From contig JACKIP010000005.1 of the NCBI GenBank assembly GCA_020638395.1, positions 62,001 through 126,000 on the forward strand: a stretch of DNA of 64,000 nt. Direction: 5' to 3'. Shown piece after piece: positions 18,801-26,598 of this stretch (position 1 is its first letter; every line of letters starts with the position of its first letter). Below the pieces are notes generated by a model that searched no databases, was not told where the DNA came from, and worked only from the letters and a program-made list of their open reading frames with translations. The stretch is from Rhodospirillales bacterium. GTDB taxonomy: Bacteria; Pseudomonadota; Alphaproteobacteria; Micavibrionales; Micavibrionaceae. A program made the position numbers and the translations under genes.

Positions 18801-19122
18801 CGGCGCGGCCAATTCGGGAATGACCCTGTCCAATATCGAGGAAATACAACTTAATGGGGAAAATCAAACCCTGAAGCTCACGACAGCCGACATCTTTACC
18901 CTGTTACAGGAAAGTTCCAACAACAGCTTGAAGATCACCGCCGGAGCAGGAGCCACGGGAAGCAGTCTCCAGGTATTTGAAGGTGGAGCAAGTGTAAATC
19001 TCAGTTCACAGGGTTTTAGCGGCGAGCTAGGCACGGATAGTAATGCGAATGGTTACTATGACCTGACGTTTGGTAACTACACTCTCTACATTGATACGAA
19101 CATAAATGTAAGTCTGGTGTAA
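15853..19122 (+). CDS. Large FecR-domain / FG-GAP repeat protein, probable type I secretion substrate
   Basis: A 1089-residue acidic protein with no Sec signal. Residues 105-270 form a FecR-type domain (SPIGAVKEISGDATITRADG to FETVKLGGF). Residues 300-460 are a Thr/Ser-rich linker with runs of Thr. From about 470 to 880 there are at least seven FG-GAP-like repeats with calcium-loop cores such as GDLNGDGNLDLVIG and GDFNGDGIDDFV. A haemolysin-type Gly/Asp-rich stretch follows (about 905-950), and the chain ends in hydrophobic YTLYIDTNINVSLV, as type I signals often do. A LapB/HlyD/TolC exporter is encoded opposite. An AAGG ribosome site precedes the ATG. I infer a surface adhesin; the cargo-exporter link is untested. 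Confidence 0.8.
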   Translation: MTKTDFTPTTGTATDTSAPLVFSGASQTVTVPNPEFIADSDMTRDGQDLILTLENGESLVIEGYFAADMPPTILSESGSALTPQLVNSFVHNPVFAAAGGVTDASPIGAVKEISGDATITRADGSVEQMTLGTPVYEGDVIETGEDGAVNILFIDETEFAVSESARLAIDEYVFDPATSEGSTNFSVLRGVFVFTSGLIGRDDPDDVEIDTPVGSIGIRGTIIAGKIDAEGGDNQITVVEGAIVVKNALGEVTLSTQFETVKLGGFNSEITNIGTLDAGQMNDSFGGVSGVSGSLFSAINDTSSDRGPDSSNAHGKEHAPGQQDKATATPEGTDQPSTTSEDAPDADAGGTTDQAAPTTAAGTTATTTTTTSSSGLESTLTTSDSGLNTSGTGDSLGTTSLSSDTKIVTTTTTTTSPTTTVKSTTTLEPVTTTYEPLSPIVTGGTTGTSTGSTTTAGSSGLVLDLGTMTSVHGLTLNMNGFGIFADAEIGGHIVALGDIDGNGKDDFAFTGTNGTLFTYKSGTISTYNLSGTIGGDVSDVSVSAGGDLNGDGNLDLVIGTPQADGVDIYSGQAGVFSANSLSLHQTITSDTLSIAPSFSELGRDVAFIGDRNGDGFTDYALSVNDFGGSGEGGILLHSGMTSVLSTAHDTADYVYITGAAAGDDFGYRIDSAGDLNNDGFADLIVGSKANTAYILWGGHALTSGTIYAQSGSAYTTLVGGSGFGEEVIGGGDVNRDGFSDLIISSQGAYGDQAHLYLGGAGAPTQVATFYTSRAGWEVSGGSFLGDFNGDGIDDFVLSTSDGANNHNIFVFYGQQSGLSGTFDLNFADLTAFDPTKGFAMKWSGVGGHITLSDLGDINGDGLDDLGVGASDANLDGDAANDGSIKVVYGHASVSVVRDGDVRDADLSAGNIKASASGQALLGTDGANIIDGGLNGNISVSAGAGNDIIKLYAAGVTHKTIDGGGGYDTLQLSGTNGVLDFTTVGAANSGMTLSNIEEIQLNGENQTLKLTTADIFTLLQESSNNSLKITAGAGATGSSLQVFEGGASVNLSSQGFSGELGTDSNANGYYDLTFGNYTLYIDTNINVSLV

Positions 19123-19525
19123 TTGTATAGAACGCCCTGCAAAAGTCCAGGATCGTCATTCCGAGCCAAATCTTTTGCAGAGGCCTCTTGCGTCCTTTGC
19201 ACCTCCTGTGCGTCCATCGCGTGAACGATAAAACTAAACTTTGAACCGCAAAGTAAGACAAAGTAAAACAAAGTTCTTTCGTTCTTTGTATAGTGCTTTG
19301 GTTTAATTTTACGACACCTTGCAACACCGTCATTGCCTGAATTTTCAGAGAAAATTCTAAGGCAATCCATAAATCATGAATGGATTCCCCTAGGATTTGC
19401 AAAGCAAATCCGGGGAATGACGGATGTCTTATTCTTAAACGGAATTCCATATAAATAAAAATATTGACATATTTCTTTAGTATAGGTATCTATCTTCTAT
19501 AATAAAAACCCTATAAGGAGATACT
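19123..19525. repeat. Intergenic region with dispersed repeats
   Basis: No gene is seen here. At 19250-19275 lies an AAAGTAAGACAAAGTAAAAC-type repeat, also present at 45571-45597 and, inverted, at 45873-45899. From 19289 to 19453 lies a twin-hairpin element opening TATAGTGCTTTGGTTTAATT. Its first hairpin is GAATTTTC / GAAAATTC and its second GGATTTGC / GCAAATCC, and its core is bounded by CGTCATT and AATGACG. The outer ends are loosely inverted (TATAGTG... and ...CCATATA). Related elements are at 32444, 45658 and 50107. The promoter for the next gene begins directly after it. Confidence 0.75.
19464..19492 (+). promoter_or_regulatory. Sigma-70-type promoter for the PEP-CTERM-like gene
   Basis: TTGACA (19464-19469), a 17-base spacer and TATCTA (19487-19492) give a near-consensus housekeeping promoter. 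The ribosome site AAGGAG (19515-19520) follows, five bases before the ATG at 19526. Confidence 0.75.
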
Positions 19526-20215
19526 ATGCTCAAGTCTTTTAAAATAGCGACTGCTTCATTGGCACTCACAGCGGCCGCTTTGGTCGCGCAGCCGGCAGCA
19601 GCAGGCCTCGTTACACTTACATTTGATGATCTGGAACATGCAGATCCAGGGATTACAGCCCTTGGAACAACCTACAAAAATCGGGGATTTCAGTTGACAA
19701 CAACAGACCCGTTCGGTCTTTTTAATGAAGGCACCTTACGTCCCAATTCTCTAGGAGAATCAACCCTGCTGGCCCCACGTGCCGGATATACGGTAACATT
19801 AGAGCAAACTAGTGGAGACCCTTTCGATCTTCTCAGTTTTGATATTTCCGGTGGCGCTCTGGGAGCGTCAGAAGGCGTTCCTGTGGATATCACCATCACT
19901 AAATCAGACAATACTGTCTTCGCGTATTCCTTTATGATGGATAGACTGGATGGATTGGAAACTGTTACCCCCGCTACACTTGGATATGAATTTCAAGATA
20001 TCATTCAGGCTCAGTTCTCGACACGTAATAAATTTGATAATGTTGTTCTGGGAGTCGCCGGAGATAACGGCGGCGGAACACCAATAGCAGAACCAGGGAC
20101 ACTGGCGCTGGCTGGTCTTGGGATGCTGGGAATCGCGGCTGCTATGCGCCGTCGCGAAGAAGATGTTGCTGCGCAGACCGCCGCAACAATAGAAGGCCCG
20201 ACACATACACTCTAA
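19526..20215 (+). CDS. Exported PEP-CTERM-like protein with a C-terminal extension
   Basis: A 229-residue protein with a Sec signal peptide (cleavage near AAAG, residue 26) and a beta-rich body. Near the end, AEPGTLALAGLGMLGIAAAM followed by RRRE matches the PEP-CTERM sorting signal: an EPG motif, a hydrophobic helix and a basic cluster. In Gram-negatives such signals are recognised by exosortase. Unusually, about 20 more residues follow the basic cluster, and the motif reads AEPG rather than PEP. No exosortase gene is in the window. A strong promoter and an AAGGAG ribosome site suggest high expression. Confidence 0.8.
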   Translation: MLKSFKIATASLALTAAALVAQPAAAGLVTLTFDDLEHADPGITALGTTYKNRGFQLTTTDPFGLFNEGTLRPNSLGESTLLAPRAGYTVTLEQTSGDPFDLLSFDISGGALGASEGVPVDITITKSDNTVFAYSFMMDRLDGLETVTPATLGYEFQDIIQAQFSTRNKFDNVVLGVAGDNGGGTPIAEPGTLALAGLGMLGIAAAMRRREEDVAAQTAATIEGPTHTL

Positions 20216-20226
20216 AGCTCAGCAGA

Positions 20227-22467
20227 TTACTTGCTGGTTGCGACATACACCCCGTTCCAGTCCGGTCCGGGGTGTTGTTTTCGGAAGCGCTCGATCCGGG
20301 TCATCATCATCACGTAATAATCCACCAGATCAAGCGTTGCGAACTCTTTCACCTGTAGCAGGATTTCCTCTGCCATCGCGAAATCTCCGGCACGGTAAAC
20401 CTCCAGCAACTCGTCATGCGCCGCTTTCCAGGATTTAAAGGCCGGCTTTTTCGCCACCCGTTCAGTCCCCACCAGAGTATAAATTCTGGCGGGTTCTATT
20501 TTTCCTTTCACCTGAACCAGATCAAGCTCCAGCCACGCGAAGTCCTGCACATATTTCGCCGTATCTTCGCCGATCAGAATGTTTACGCCATATGATTTGG
20601 TTTGCCCCTCCAGACGCGAGGCCAGATTAACCGCATCGCCAAGGGCCGAATAAGCAAAACGCTGCTTTGAGCCCATGTTCCCGACAGAGCACGGCCCGGT
20701 ATTGATCCCGATTCCGGCATTCAGCGGCACAAAAGGTCGCCCCTCTGCCTCGCATTGTTTTTTTACCTGATCGTTAATCGGATAGAGCGCTTTATTCATC
20801 CCCAGCGCGGCCTGACAGGCGTGGCGGGCATGGTCGGGATCATCCAGCGGCGCATTCCAGAACGCCATCATCGCATCGCCCATATATTTATCAATCGTGC
20901 CCCGGTTGCTCATAACCAGATCGGACATCGGCGTCAGGAAATCGTTCATCAGCTGGATCAGCTGTTCCGGAGACAGCGCTTCGGAGATTGTGGTAAAGCT
21001 GCGAATGTCGGTAAACATGACGGTCAGCTCCTTGACCTCCCCGCCCAGTTTCAGCTTGTCCGGATTGGCGGCCAGCTCCTCCATAAAAGTCGGGGATACG
21101 TACAGCCCGAACGCTTCGCGCACCTGCTTTCGTTCCATTTCGCTGCGCAGATAGGTAAAAAGGGATGACACAAACGTTAGAATCATCACCGCGCCGCTGG
21201 CATATACCGGGTCCAGCAATAACCCCATCGTCACATACGCCCACCATGACCCGTAAAACAATCCGGAAATAGCCAGAACGGCAATGAAGATCAGACTGCC
21301 CATTCCGATAAACGGCGCAAGCAGAATCATCGCAAGTCCCATGATAAAGATAAAAGAAACCTCAATAATTTTATTGATGTAGGAGCGGTAAAGATATTTC
21401 CCTTCCAGAATTTGTTCCGTCACATTGGCATGCACCTCAACACCGGGAATAAACAAATTAAGGGGAGAGGATCGCAGATCTTTCAGGCCTTCGGCGCTGG
21501 ACCCGATAAATACAATTTTCCCGGCAATTTTCGGGCGGATCTCGTCATGATATGCGGGGTCCATGACTTTATAGGCGGAAACATAGTCTTTATCCCGCGA
21601 GAAACTGCGAAAATAGACGTTAATCAATCCATTTTCATCCACCGGGATCTTATAATCCCCCAGAACCACCCGGTAAGGCAGCGTAAAGTCCTGATATTCC
21701 TTATAGTCCGGGTCCTGCCATATTTTATAGGGAGTTTTACCATCCGTCACGGCCAACCGAACGGCCTCAAGACTTAAAGAAGGATAGAGATTTTTTCTAT
21801 TGGTAAAAATCAGGCCGGTCTGGCGGATAATACCGTCATCTTCCGGCCGGGCCATAAAACTTCCATTGCCCTGCGACGCTTTTACCAGCTCTGGCAAAAA
21901 CGCTGCGGTTTTATCGAAAGGAACCGCCCGCTCCAGCAGAACATCCTTGATTTGTTTTTTGGTCAGAAGAGGCTTTTTGACCGCGATCTCCTGCTCGATA
22001 TGCCCATAGGTAAATCCGGCGATAAACCGCCCGGACTCCCGGATTGAGCGGGCCAGAACATCATCATAATCCGGCAGAGTCAGAATTTGCCGGCGGGTGG
22101 AGGTCCAGTCCTCCGTTTCGGGGAGGTCGCTGATAATATTTTGAGGGGAGACCCGGTCTTTTTCGGCCAGAACACCGTCGAATGCCACGACTTTGGCGTC
22201 CAGCGCAACCAGATTATCAATCAATTGTGCGATTTTATAGCGGGGCCAGGGCCACTGGGAGATCCGGGCCAGAGATACATCATCATAATCGACGATAATA
22301 ACTTTTTCCGGGTCCGGGCGCGGATTTAAGCGCATATACTGGTCAAATACGAGGTTTTCCAGCGCTTTACGGAATTTTAGCTCCGAGCCGCTGGATAATA
22401 CCGCCGCAATCAAAATGAGGAATAAAATCCCAAAATGCAGCCCGCGATTTGTCAGGAATCTGGTCAT
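20227..22467 (-). CDS. CHASE2-domain adenylate cyclase
   Basis: A 746-residue membrane enzyme. An N-terminal helix (about 11-27) leads into a periplasmic CHASE2 sensor (about 35-355), then three membrane helices (about 365-440) and a class III cyclase domain (about 475-665). All six key residues are present: metal ligands Asp487 and Asp531, adenine-selecting Lys527 and Asp611, and transition-state Asn614 and Arg618. The Lys/Asp pair predicts ATP, so the product should be cAMP. The start lies seven bases after the hlyD-type stop, so the gene is co-transcribed with the type I exporter. The signal sensed by CHASE2 domains is unknown. Confidence 0.92.
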   Translation of the reverse strand: MTRFLTNRGLHFGILFLILIAAVLSSGSELKFRKALENLVFDQYMRLNPRPDPEKVIIVDYDDVSLARISQWPWPRYKIAQLIDNLVALDAKVVAFDGVLAEKDRVSPQNIISDLPETEDWTSTRRQILTLPDYDDVLARSIRESGRFIAGFTYGHIEQEIAVKKPLLTKKQIKDVLLERAVPFDKTAAFLPELVKASQGNGSFMARPEDDGIIRQTGLIFTNRKNLYPSLSLEAVRLAVTDGKTPYKIWQDPDYKEYQDFTLPYRVVLGDYKIPVDENGLINVYFRSFSRDKDYVSAYKVMDPAYHDEIRPKIAGKIVFIGSSAEGLKDLRSSPLNLFIPGVEVHANVTEQILEGKYLYRSYINKIIEVSFIFIMGLAMILLAPFIGMGSLIFIAVLAISGLFYGSWWAYVTMGLLLDPVYASGAVMILTFVSSLFTYLRSEMERKQVREAFGLYVSPTFMEELAANPDKLKLGGEVKELTVMFTDIRSFTTISEALSPEQLIQLMNDFLTPMSDLVMSNRGTIDKYMGDAMMAFWNAPLDDPDHARHACQAALGMNKALYPINDQVKKQCEAEGRPFVPLNAGIGINTGPCSVGNMGSKQRFAYSALGDAVNLASRLEGQTKSYGVNILIGEDTAKYVQDFAWLELDLVQVKGKIEPARIYTLVGTERVAKKPAFKSWKAAHDELLEVYRAGDFAMAEEILLQVKEFATLDLVDYYVMMMTRIERFRKQHPGPDWNGVYVATSK

Positions 22468-22474
22468 GCCGGGA

Positions 22475-23785
22475 TCAGCGCTCCGTCAGCGCCACACTCC
22501 GCGCCCTCAAAATCGGTTTCAGAAGATACTCCATAATCGTCCGTTTGCCCGTAATGATTTCGATACGGGCCAACATGCCGGTCGTGATCGGAAACGGCTT
22601 TTCCGCGGTCCCCAGATATGTTTTTTCCGTGCGGACCTCTACTTCAAAGAAAACCCCGCCCTTATTGTCTTTCACCGAATTAGCCCCGATGCGCACCAGT
22701 TTCCCTTTTAAGCTGCCGTACCTTTGCGGATCATAGGCCGAGATTTTGACATTCACATCCTGCCCCAGTTTTAAGAACGCAATATCATTCGGAGAAACTT
22801 TGGCGATAATCTTAAGGTCATCCCCCAAGGGAACAATTTCCACAATCGGCTTGGCCGGCTCGATAATACCACCAATGGTTTTAATGCTGATTTTATCGAC
22901 AATCCCCGCAACAGGGGCGCGAACATCCGTCCGGTAGACGCGGTCCCCGATTGATTTCAGGTTTTCCTCCAGAGCGGAGAGCTGGGTATCCACATCATTC
23001 AATTCGCCCAATGCTTTAGTCCGGAATTCATCGGCCTGATTTTTCAGCTCATTTTCAGTGGCGGACAACTCTGCCCGCAGCCCTTCGGCGCGTTGCCGCG
23101 CTTCCCGCGCCCGCCCGGAGGAATCGCTGACATCCCGCTCAAGACGCAGCTTTTCCAGCTCCGGCACCGCCCGCTGCTCCACCATTTTTTTGGTAATCTC
23201 AAGTTCCTTTTGCAGAGACGCACGGCTGCTTTCATAACGAGCCGCTTCGGACTGCGCCTCCGAGATGCGGGATTTAATCGCATTGATTTTTTCTTCCAGA
23301 ATAGACTTCTGGTTGCGATATTCCGCCTGCCGCGAGGCGTATAACGCCATCTCGTTTTTAGCAATATCGGGAGCTTTGGTCGTGACATCTTCCGGCAGAG
23401 AAAATTCCTCCCCCTTTGCTTCCGCCCGCAGACGCGCCCGCTTTGCTTGCAACCCTAAAAAACGGGCCTGCGTCCCACGCTCCTCGCTGGCGAAAAAGAC
23501 ATCAGACAGCCGCAATAACACCTGATCCTTTTCGACCCGATCCCCTTCCGAGACCAGAAGCTCCTGCACAATCCCGCCCTCCAGAGACTGGACGACCTGA
23601 ATTTCCGCAGAGGGCACCACCTGCCCTTCCCCGCGAGCGAGCTGCTCAATCTGGGAAACAGACGCCCAGACGCCGAAAAACACGATAAGAAAAAAGATCG
23701 TAAATAACAGAACGCGGCTTCCCTCCCGCGGGCGCATTTTTGCCACAGCATCCAGTTCATCCATAAAATCGGTATCTTTTGTCAT
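22475..23785 (-). CDS. HlyD-family type I secretion membrane-fusion protein
   Basis: A 436-residue adaptor that joins the inner-membrane ABC exporter to outer-membrane TolC. One membrane helix (about 24-44) is followed by a split lipoyl/barrel-sandwich domain (PSAEIQVVQSLEGGIVQELL near 57-76, and the return strand VRAPVAGIVDKISIKTIGG). A long coiled-coil hairpin fills the middle (about 135-290). The C-terminal beta-barrel ends in RTIMEYLLKPILRA, the pattern of LapC/PrtE-type adaptors. An AGGAG site lies about eleven bases before the ATG. The ABC gene is upstream, separated by a Nudix cassette; the cyclase follows closely. Confidence 0.93.
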   Translation of the reverse strand: MTKDTDFMDELDAVAKMRPREGSRVLLFTIFFLIVFFGVWASVSQIEQLARGEGQVVPSAEIQVVQSLEGGIVQELLVSEGDRVEKDQVLLRLSDVFFASEERGTQARFLGLQAKRARLRAEAKGEEFSLPEDVTTKAPDIAKNEMALYASRQAEYRNQKSILEEKINAIKSRISEAQSEAARYESSRASLQKELEITKKMVEQRAVPELEKLRLERDVSDSSGRAREARQRAEGLRAELSATENELKNQADEFRTKALGELNDVDTQLSALEENLKSIGDRVYRTDVRAPVAGIVDKISIKTIGGIIEPAKPIVEIVPLGDDLKIIAKVSPNDIAFLKLGQDVNVKISAYDPQRYGSLKGKLVRIGANSVKDNKGGVFFEVEVRTEKTYLGTAEKPFPITTGMLARIEIITGKRTIMEYLLKPILRARSVALTER

Positions 23786-23843
23786 TCTGATAGCAACTCC
23801 TGCACTCTTTTAATCCCGATCCATCATTAAGTTTACGTATATT

Positions 23844-24416
23844 GTCATCCCGAGGGAAGCGCAGCGACGAGGGATCTGTCATAGTTTAAATTTATCGAAA
23901 TATCCCTTATTCATACATTCATTTAAAGCCCACACAGTATAATCCATAATTTTTGGATGGCTTATAGCTCCGTTTAAACTATGATAACTAACGGCCTCGG
24001 CTTCGTAACAACCTGTTATGGTGTTATTTTTGTCATGCCAGAAATGAACATGAACCAACTCTGTGTGATTCGTAAAATCTTCTGTCACAGCCCCTAAGAA
24101 GATCAGATCATCCGGCTCAATAATCCCGCCGGTTTCTTCTTTTATTTCTCTAATCACGGCTTCTTCAGGTGTTTCACCATCTTCGACATGCCCCCCGAAT
24201 ATATTCAGATTTCCGGCGCTTTTGCCCCAGTTAAAAGGCCTTTGTTGCAGCAATAGTTTTTGATCATGCGTCACAATCACGCAATCGGATAAATGTTTGG
24301 CATATGAGGACATATCCGCTGCACTCATATCAATAACTCTTATTGTATCCATAGCTAAATCCTTTATGTTTTTAACAATCGCAGATCCCTCGCCGCTGCG
24401 CTTCCCTCGGGATGAC
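23844..24416. mobile_element. Nudix cassette bounded by 35-bp inverted repeats
   Basis: The left repeat (23844-23878) and right repeat (24382-24416) are inverted copies, 35 bases each, differing at one base. Each contains GTCATCCCGAGGGAAGCGCA at its outer end. Between them lies only a Nudix gene, whose stop codon falls at the edge of the left repeat. The 573-base unit sits ten bases after the ABC-exporter stop and splits an otherwise tight secretion operon. No transposase is present, so any mobility would need proteins encoded elsewhere. Confidence 0.65.
23879..24352 (-). CDS. Nudix hydrolase
   Basis: A 157-residue protein with a complete Nudix box, GGHVEDGETPEEAVIREIKEETGG, described here by its parts: GG at the start, the REIKEE catalytic helix and the closing GG. 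Nudix enzymes hydrolyse nucleoside diphosphates linked to another group, using a divalent metal held by the Glu residues. The substrate is not evident. I chose the ATG at 24352 because an AGGA ribosome site lies seven bases upstream; a longer frame to 24418 only reads through the inverted repeat. The gene is A/T-richer than its neighbours and looks inserted into the secretion operon. Confidence 0.85.
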   Translation of the reverse strand: MDTIRVIDMSAADMSSYAKHLSDCVIVTHDQKLLLQQRPFNWGKSAGNLNIFGGHVEDGETPEEAVIREIKEETGGIIEPDDLIFLGAVTEDFTNHTELVHVHFWHDKNNTITGCYEAEAVSYHSLNGAISHPKIMDYTVWALNECMNKGYFDKFKL

Positions 24417-24426
24417 ATTTCGTAAC

Positions 24427-26538
24427 TTATGCACTTTTCACCTCTAAGCCGCCAGCGGCCAGTGCTTTCAGGACCTCATCCCGCGGCCCATCGGCCACAA
24501 CCCGTCCCTGCTCCAGCAGAATCAGGCGGTCAACCATCGCCAGAAGCGGCTGCCGGTGCGTAATCAGGATCAATGTTTTATCTTTTGCTTCGTTGGCCAT
24601 GTGCTGCTGGAAAGCACTTTCAGCCTGTACGTCCATGGCATTGGTCGGCTCGTCACAGACATAGATCGCCGGTTGCCGCAGCATCGCCCTTGCCAGTGCA
24701 ATCGCCTGCCGCTGCCCTCCCGACAAGCCCTCTCCCCGCTCCCCGATCGGCGCATCATACCCCAGAGGATGACGCGAAATGAATTCATGCACCCCGGCTT
24801 TTTCCGCCGCCTCAAGGATTTGCTCTTCCGTAACCTGCGGGTGACCGGCGATAATGTTATCGCGGACCGTGCCATTGAACAGCACGACATCCTGCGCAAT
24901 ATACCCGATATTCCGGCGCAGATCGGCAGGATCAATCTGGCGCTCATCCGTATCATCGAACAAAATAGTCCCTTCCGTCGGGTCATACAGATCCAGAATG
25001 AGGCGGGCAATTGTACTTTTTCCAGAGCCAATCCGGCCAATCAACCCCACTTTTTCACCGGGCTGGATGGAGAACGAAACGGCATCCAGAACCTTGCGAT
25101 CGGTTTTCGGATACGCAAAATCAACCCGGTCGAACGCGATTTTTCCCTTCAGGACAGGACGGTGCAAAAAGTTTATATTTGCCGGACGATCAACAGGTTT
25201 CGCCATCAGAGCGTCAATACTGCGCATGGCGGATTTTGTCTGATGATAGCGCGTAATCAGGTTTGCCATCTGCCCGACCGGAGCCATCGCCCGTCCGGTC
25301 AGGATCACGCAGGCAATCAGCGCTCCCATGGAAAAATGTCGGTCGGGGTCCCACACCATATACATTCCCATCAAAACGACCAGAATACTGGCGGATTGCT
25401 GTACCCAGCCCGCAAAATTTCCGCTAATGGCAGAATAAAACCGTGATTTCTGCCCCCACATGGCATTTTCCCCGACCTGCGCCCCATAGCGGGCACGAAA
25501 TCCACCATCCGCCCCAATGGCTTTGATCGTTTCAAGACCATGGATCGTTTCGACCAGCAGACCATGCTTCGCCTCTGCTGATTTCATTGACTGACGCACA
25601 AAATGTTTGAGCGGTATCTGCAAAAGAAGTCCTGCAACAAAAATAAGCCCGATCAATCCGATCAGTAAAAAGGCAATCGGCTCACCTATCATGAAAATAA
25701 TAAACAGGAAAAAGAGCGTAAACGGTAAATCCACAAGTCCGGTCACCGTTGCGGAGGTCATAAAATCGCGGACCGTATCAAAATCTTTCAGAGTATTGGC
25801 GAAAGCACCGCTGGATTTTGGGCGCTCCGACAATTTCATATCCAGCACCTGATCGTAGACCCGTCTGGTCGCGGACACATCAATCCGTCGTCCGGCAAAA
25901 TCTATGAAATACCCGCGCAGAGTCCGGACAATGAAGTCAAAGACAAACACGATCAACGCACCAATTCCTAGAACCCACCCTGTTTCCGGAACCTGATTAG
26001 GAACCACCCGGTCATAGACCGTCATGATAAAGAGCGGGCTGGCAAGGCCAAACAGGTTAATCAGAATCGCCGCGATCACGACATCCCGGTACACGCCTGT
26101 ATTTTGCCAGAAGGCCCCCCAGAACCAGTGGCGGTCCCGCTCCGGTCTGGCGACTTCTGTATAGGGATGGGTCAGGATGACCTTGCCGCTATAAGTCTTC
26201 GCCACCTGTTCAAAAGGGACCTCGATTTCTTTTTGTTGCTTCAGATCAAAAATTTTCAGCATGTTCTGATGTTTTGACAGCAGGATAACAATTCCGCCGG
26301 TTTTCAACACCAGCACCGCCGGAAATGTTGCCGGATCAATCGCTGTAATTTTTTTATCCGCGACTTTTGTTCGCAGTCCAATCCGCGCCGCCGCCTGCAA
26401 AAAGGCCTGCGGTTTCATGCCGGCGGCATCCACTGCGAGCCCGGCCCTCAACGCCTCTGCGGACTTTGCGCGTCCGTAATGTGCCGACAAATAGACAAGC
26501 GCCTGTAACAGGTAATCAAAGGGCGGTTTTTGACTCAT
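24427..26538 (-). CDS. LapB-type ABC exporter of a type I secretion system
   Basis: A 703-residue inner-membrane half transporter. Residues 1-130 are a C39-like domain without a catalytic Cys-His pair, as in LapB/HlyB-type exporters that bind rather than cut the cargo. Residues about 150-430 hold the six-helix ABC membrane domain. The C-terminal ATPase has Walker A GRIGSGKST, the LSGGQRQ signature, Walker B IYVCDEP and the switch His in ITHR. It would export an unfolded cargo with the HlyD and TolC proteins of the same locus, most likely the 1089-residue repeat protein. A TACAAT box ends six bases before the ATG and no ribosome site is seen, suggesting a leaderless mRNA. Confidence 0.93.
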   Translation of the reverse strand: MSQKPPFDYLLQALVYLSAHYGRAKSAEALRAGLAVDAAGMKPQAFLQAAARIGLRTKVADKKITAIDPATFPAVLVLKTGGIVILLSKHQNMLKIFDLKQQKEIEVPFEQVAKTYSGKVILTHPYTEVARPERDRHWFWGAFWQNTGVYRDVVIAAILINLFGLASPLFIMTVYDRVVPNQVPETGWVLGIGALIVFVFDFIVRTLRGYFIDFAGRRIDVSATRRVYDQVLDMKLSERPKSSGAFANTLKDFDTVRDFMTSATVTGLVDLPFTLFFLFIIFMIGEPIAFLLIGLIGLIFVAGLLLQIPLKHFVRQSMKSAEAKHGLLVETIHGLETIKAIGADGGFRARYGAQVGENAMWGQKSRFYSAISGNFAGWVQQSASILVVLMGMYMVWDPDRHFSMGALIACVILTGRAMAPVGQMANLITRYHQTKSAMRSIDALMAKPVDRPANINFLHRPVLKGKIAFDRVDFAYPKTDRKVLDAVSFSIQPGEKVGLIGRIGSGKSTIARLILDLYDPTEGTILFDDTDERQIDPADLRRNIGYIAQDVVLFNGTVRDNIIAGHPQVTEEQILEAAEKAGVHEFISRHPLGYDAPIGERGEGLSGGQRQAIALARAMLRQPAIYVCDEPTNAMDVQAESAFQQHMANEAKDKTLILITHRQPLLAMVDRLILLEQGRVVADGPRDEVLKALAAGGLEVKSA

Positions 26539-26544
26539 ATTTGT

Positions 26545-26572
26545 ATTGTACGGAAGATTATGAGGAAGGCAA
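26545..26572 (-). promoter_or_regulatory. Predicted leaderless promoter of the ABC exporter gene
   Basis: Minus strand: TTGCCT (26567-26572), a 16-base spacer, TACAAT (26545-26550), then six bases to the ATG at 26538. The expected start of transcription is the start codon itself. This would let the exporter be made separately from the upstream tolC gene. Confidence 0.5.
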
Positions 26573-26598
26573 AGGCTCTCTTGTGTAAGAGTCCTCTG

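Noticed and set aside
24353..24418. Longer N-terminus for the Nudix protein
   Set aside because: The extra codons are the inverted repeat itself, and a good ribosome site marks the ATG at 24352.
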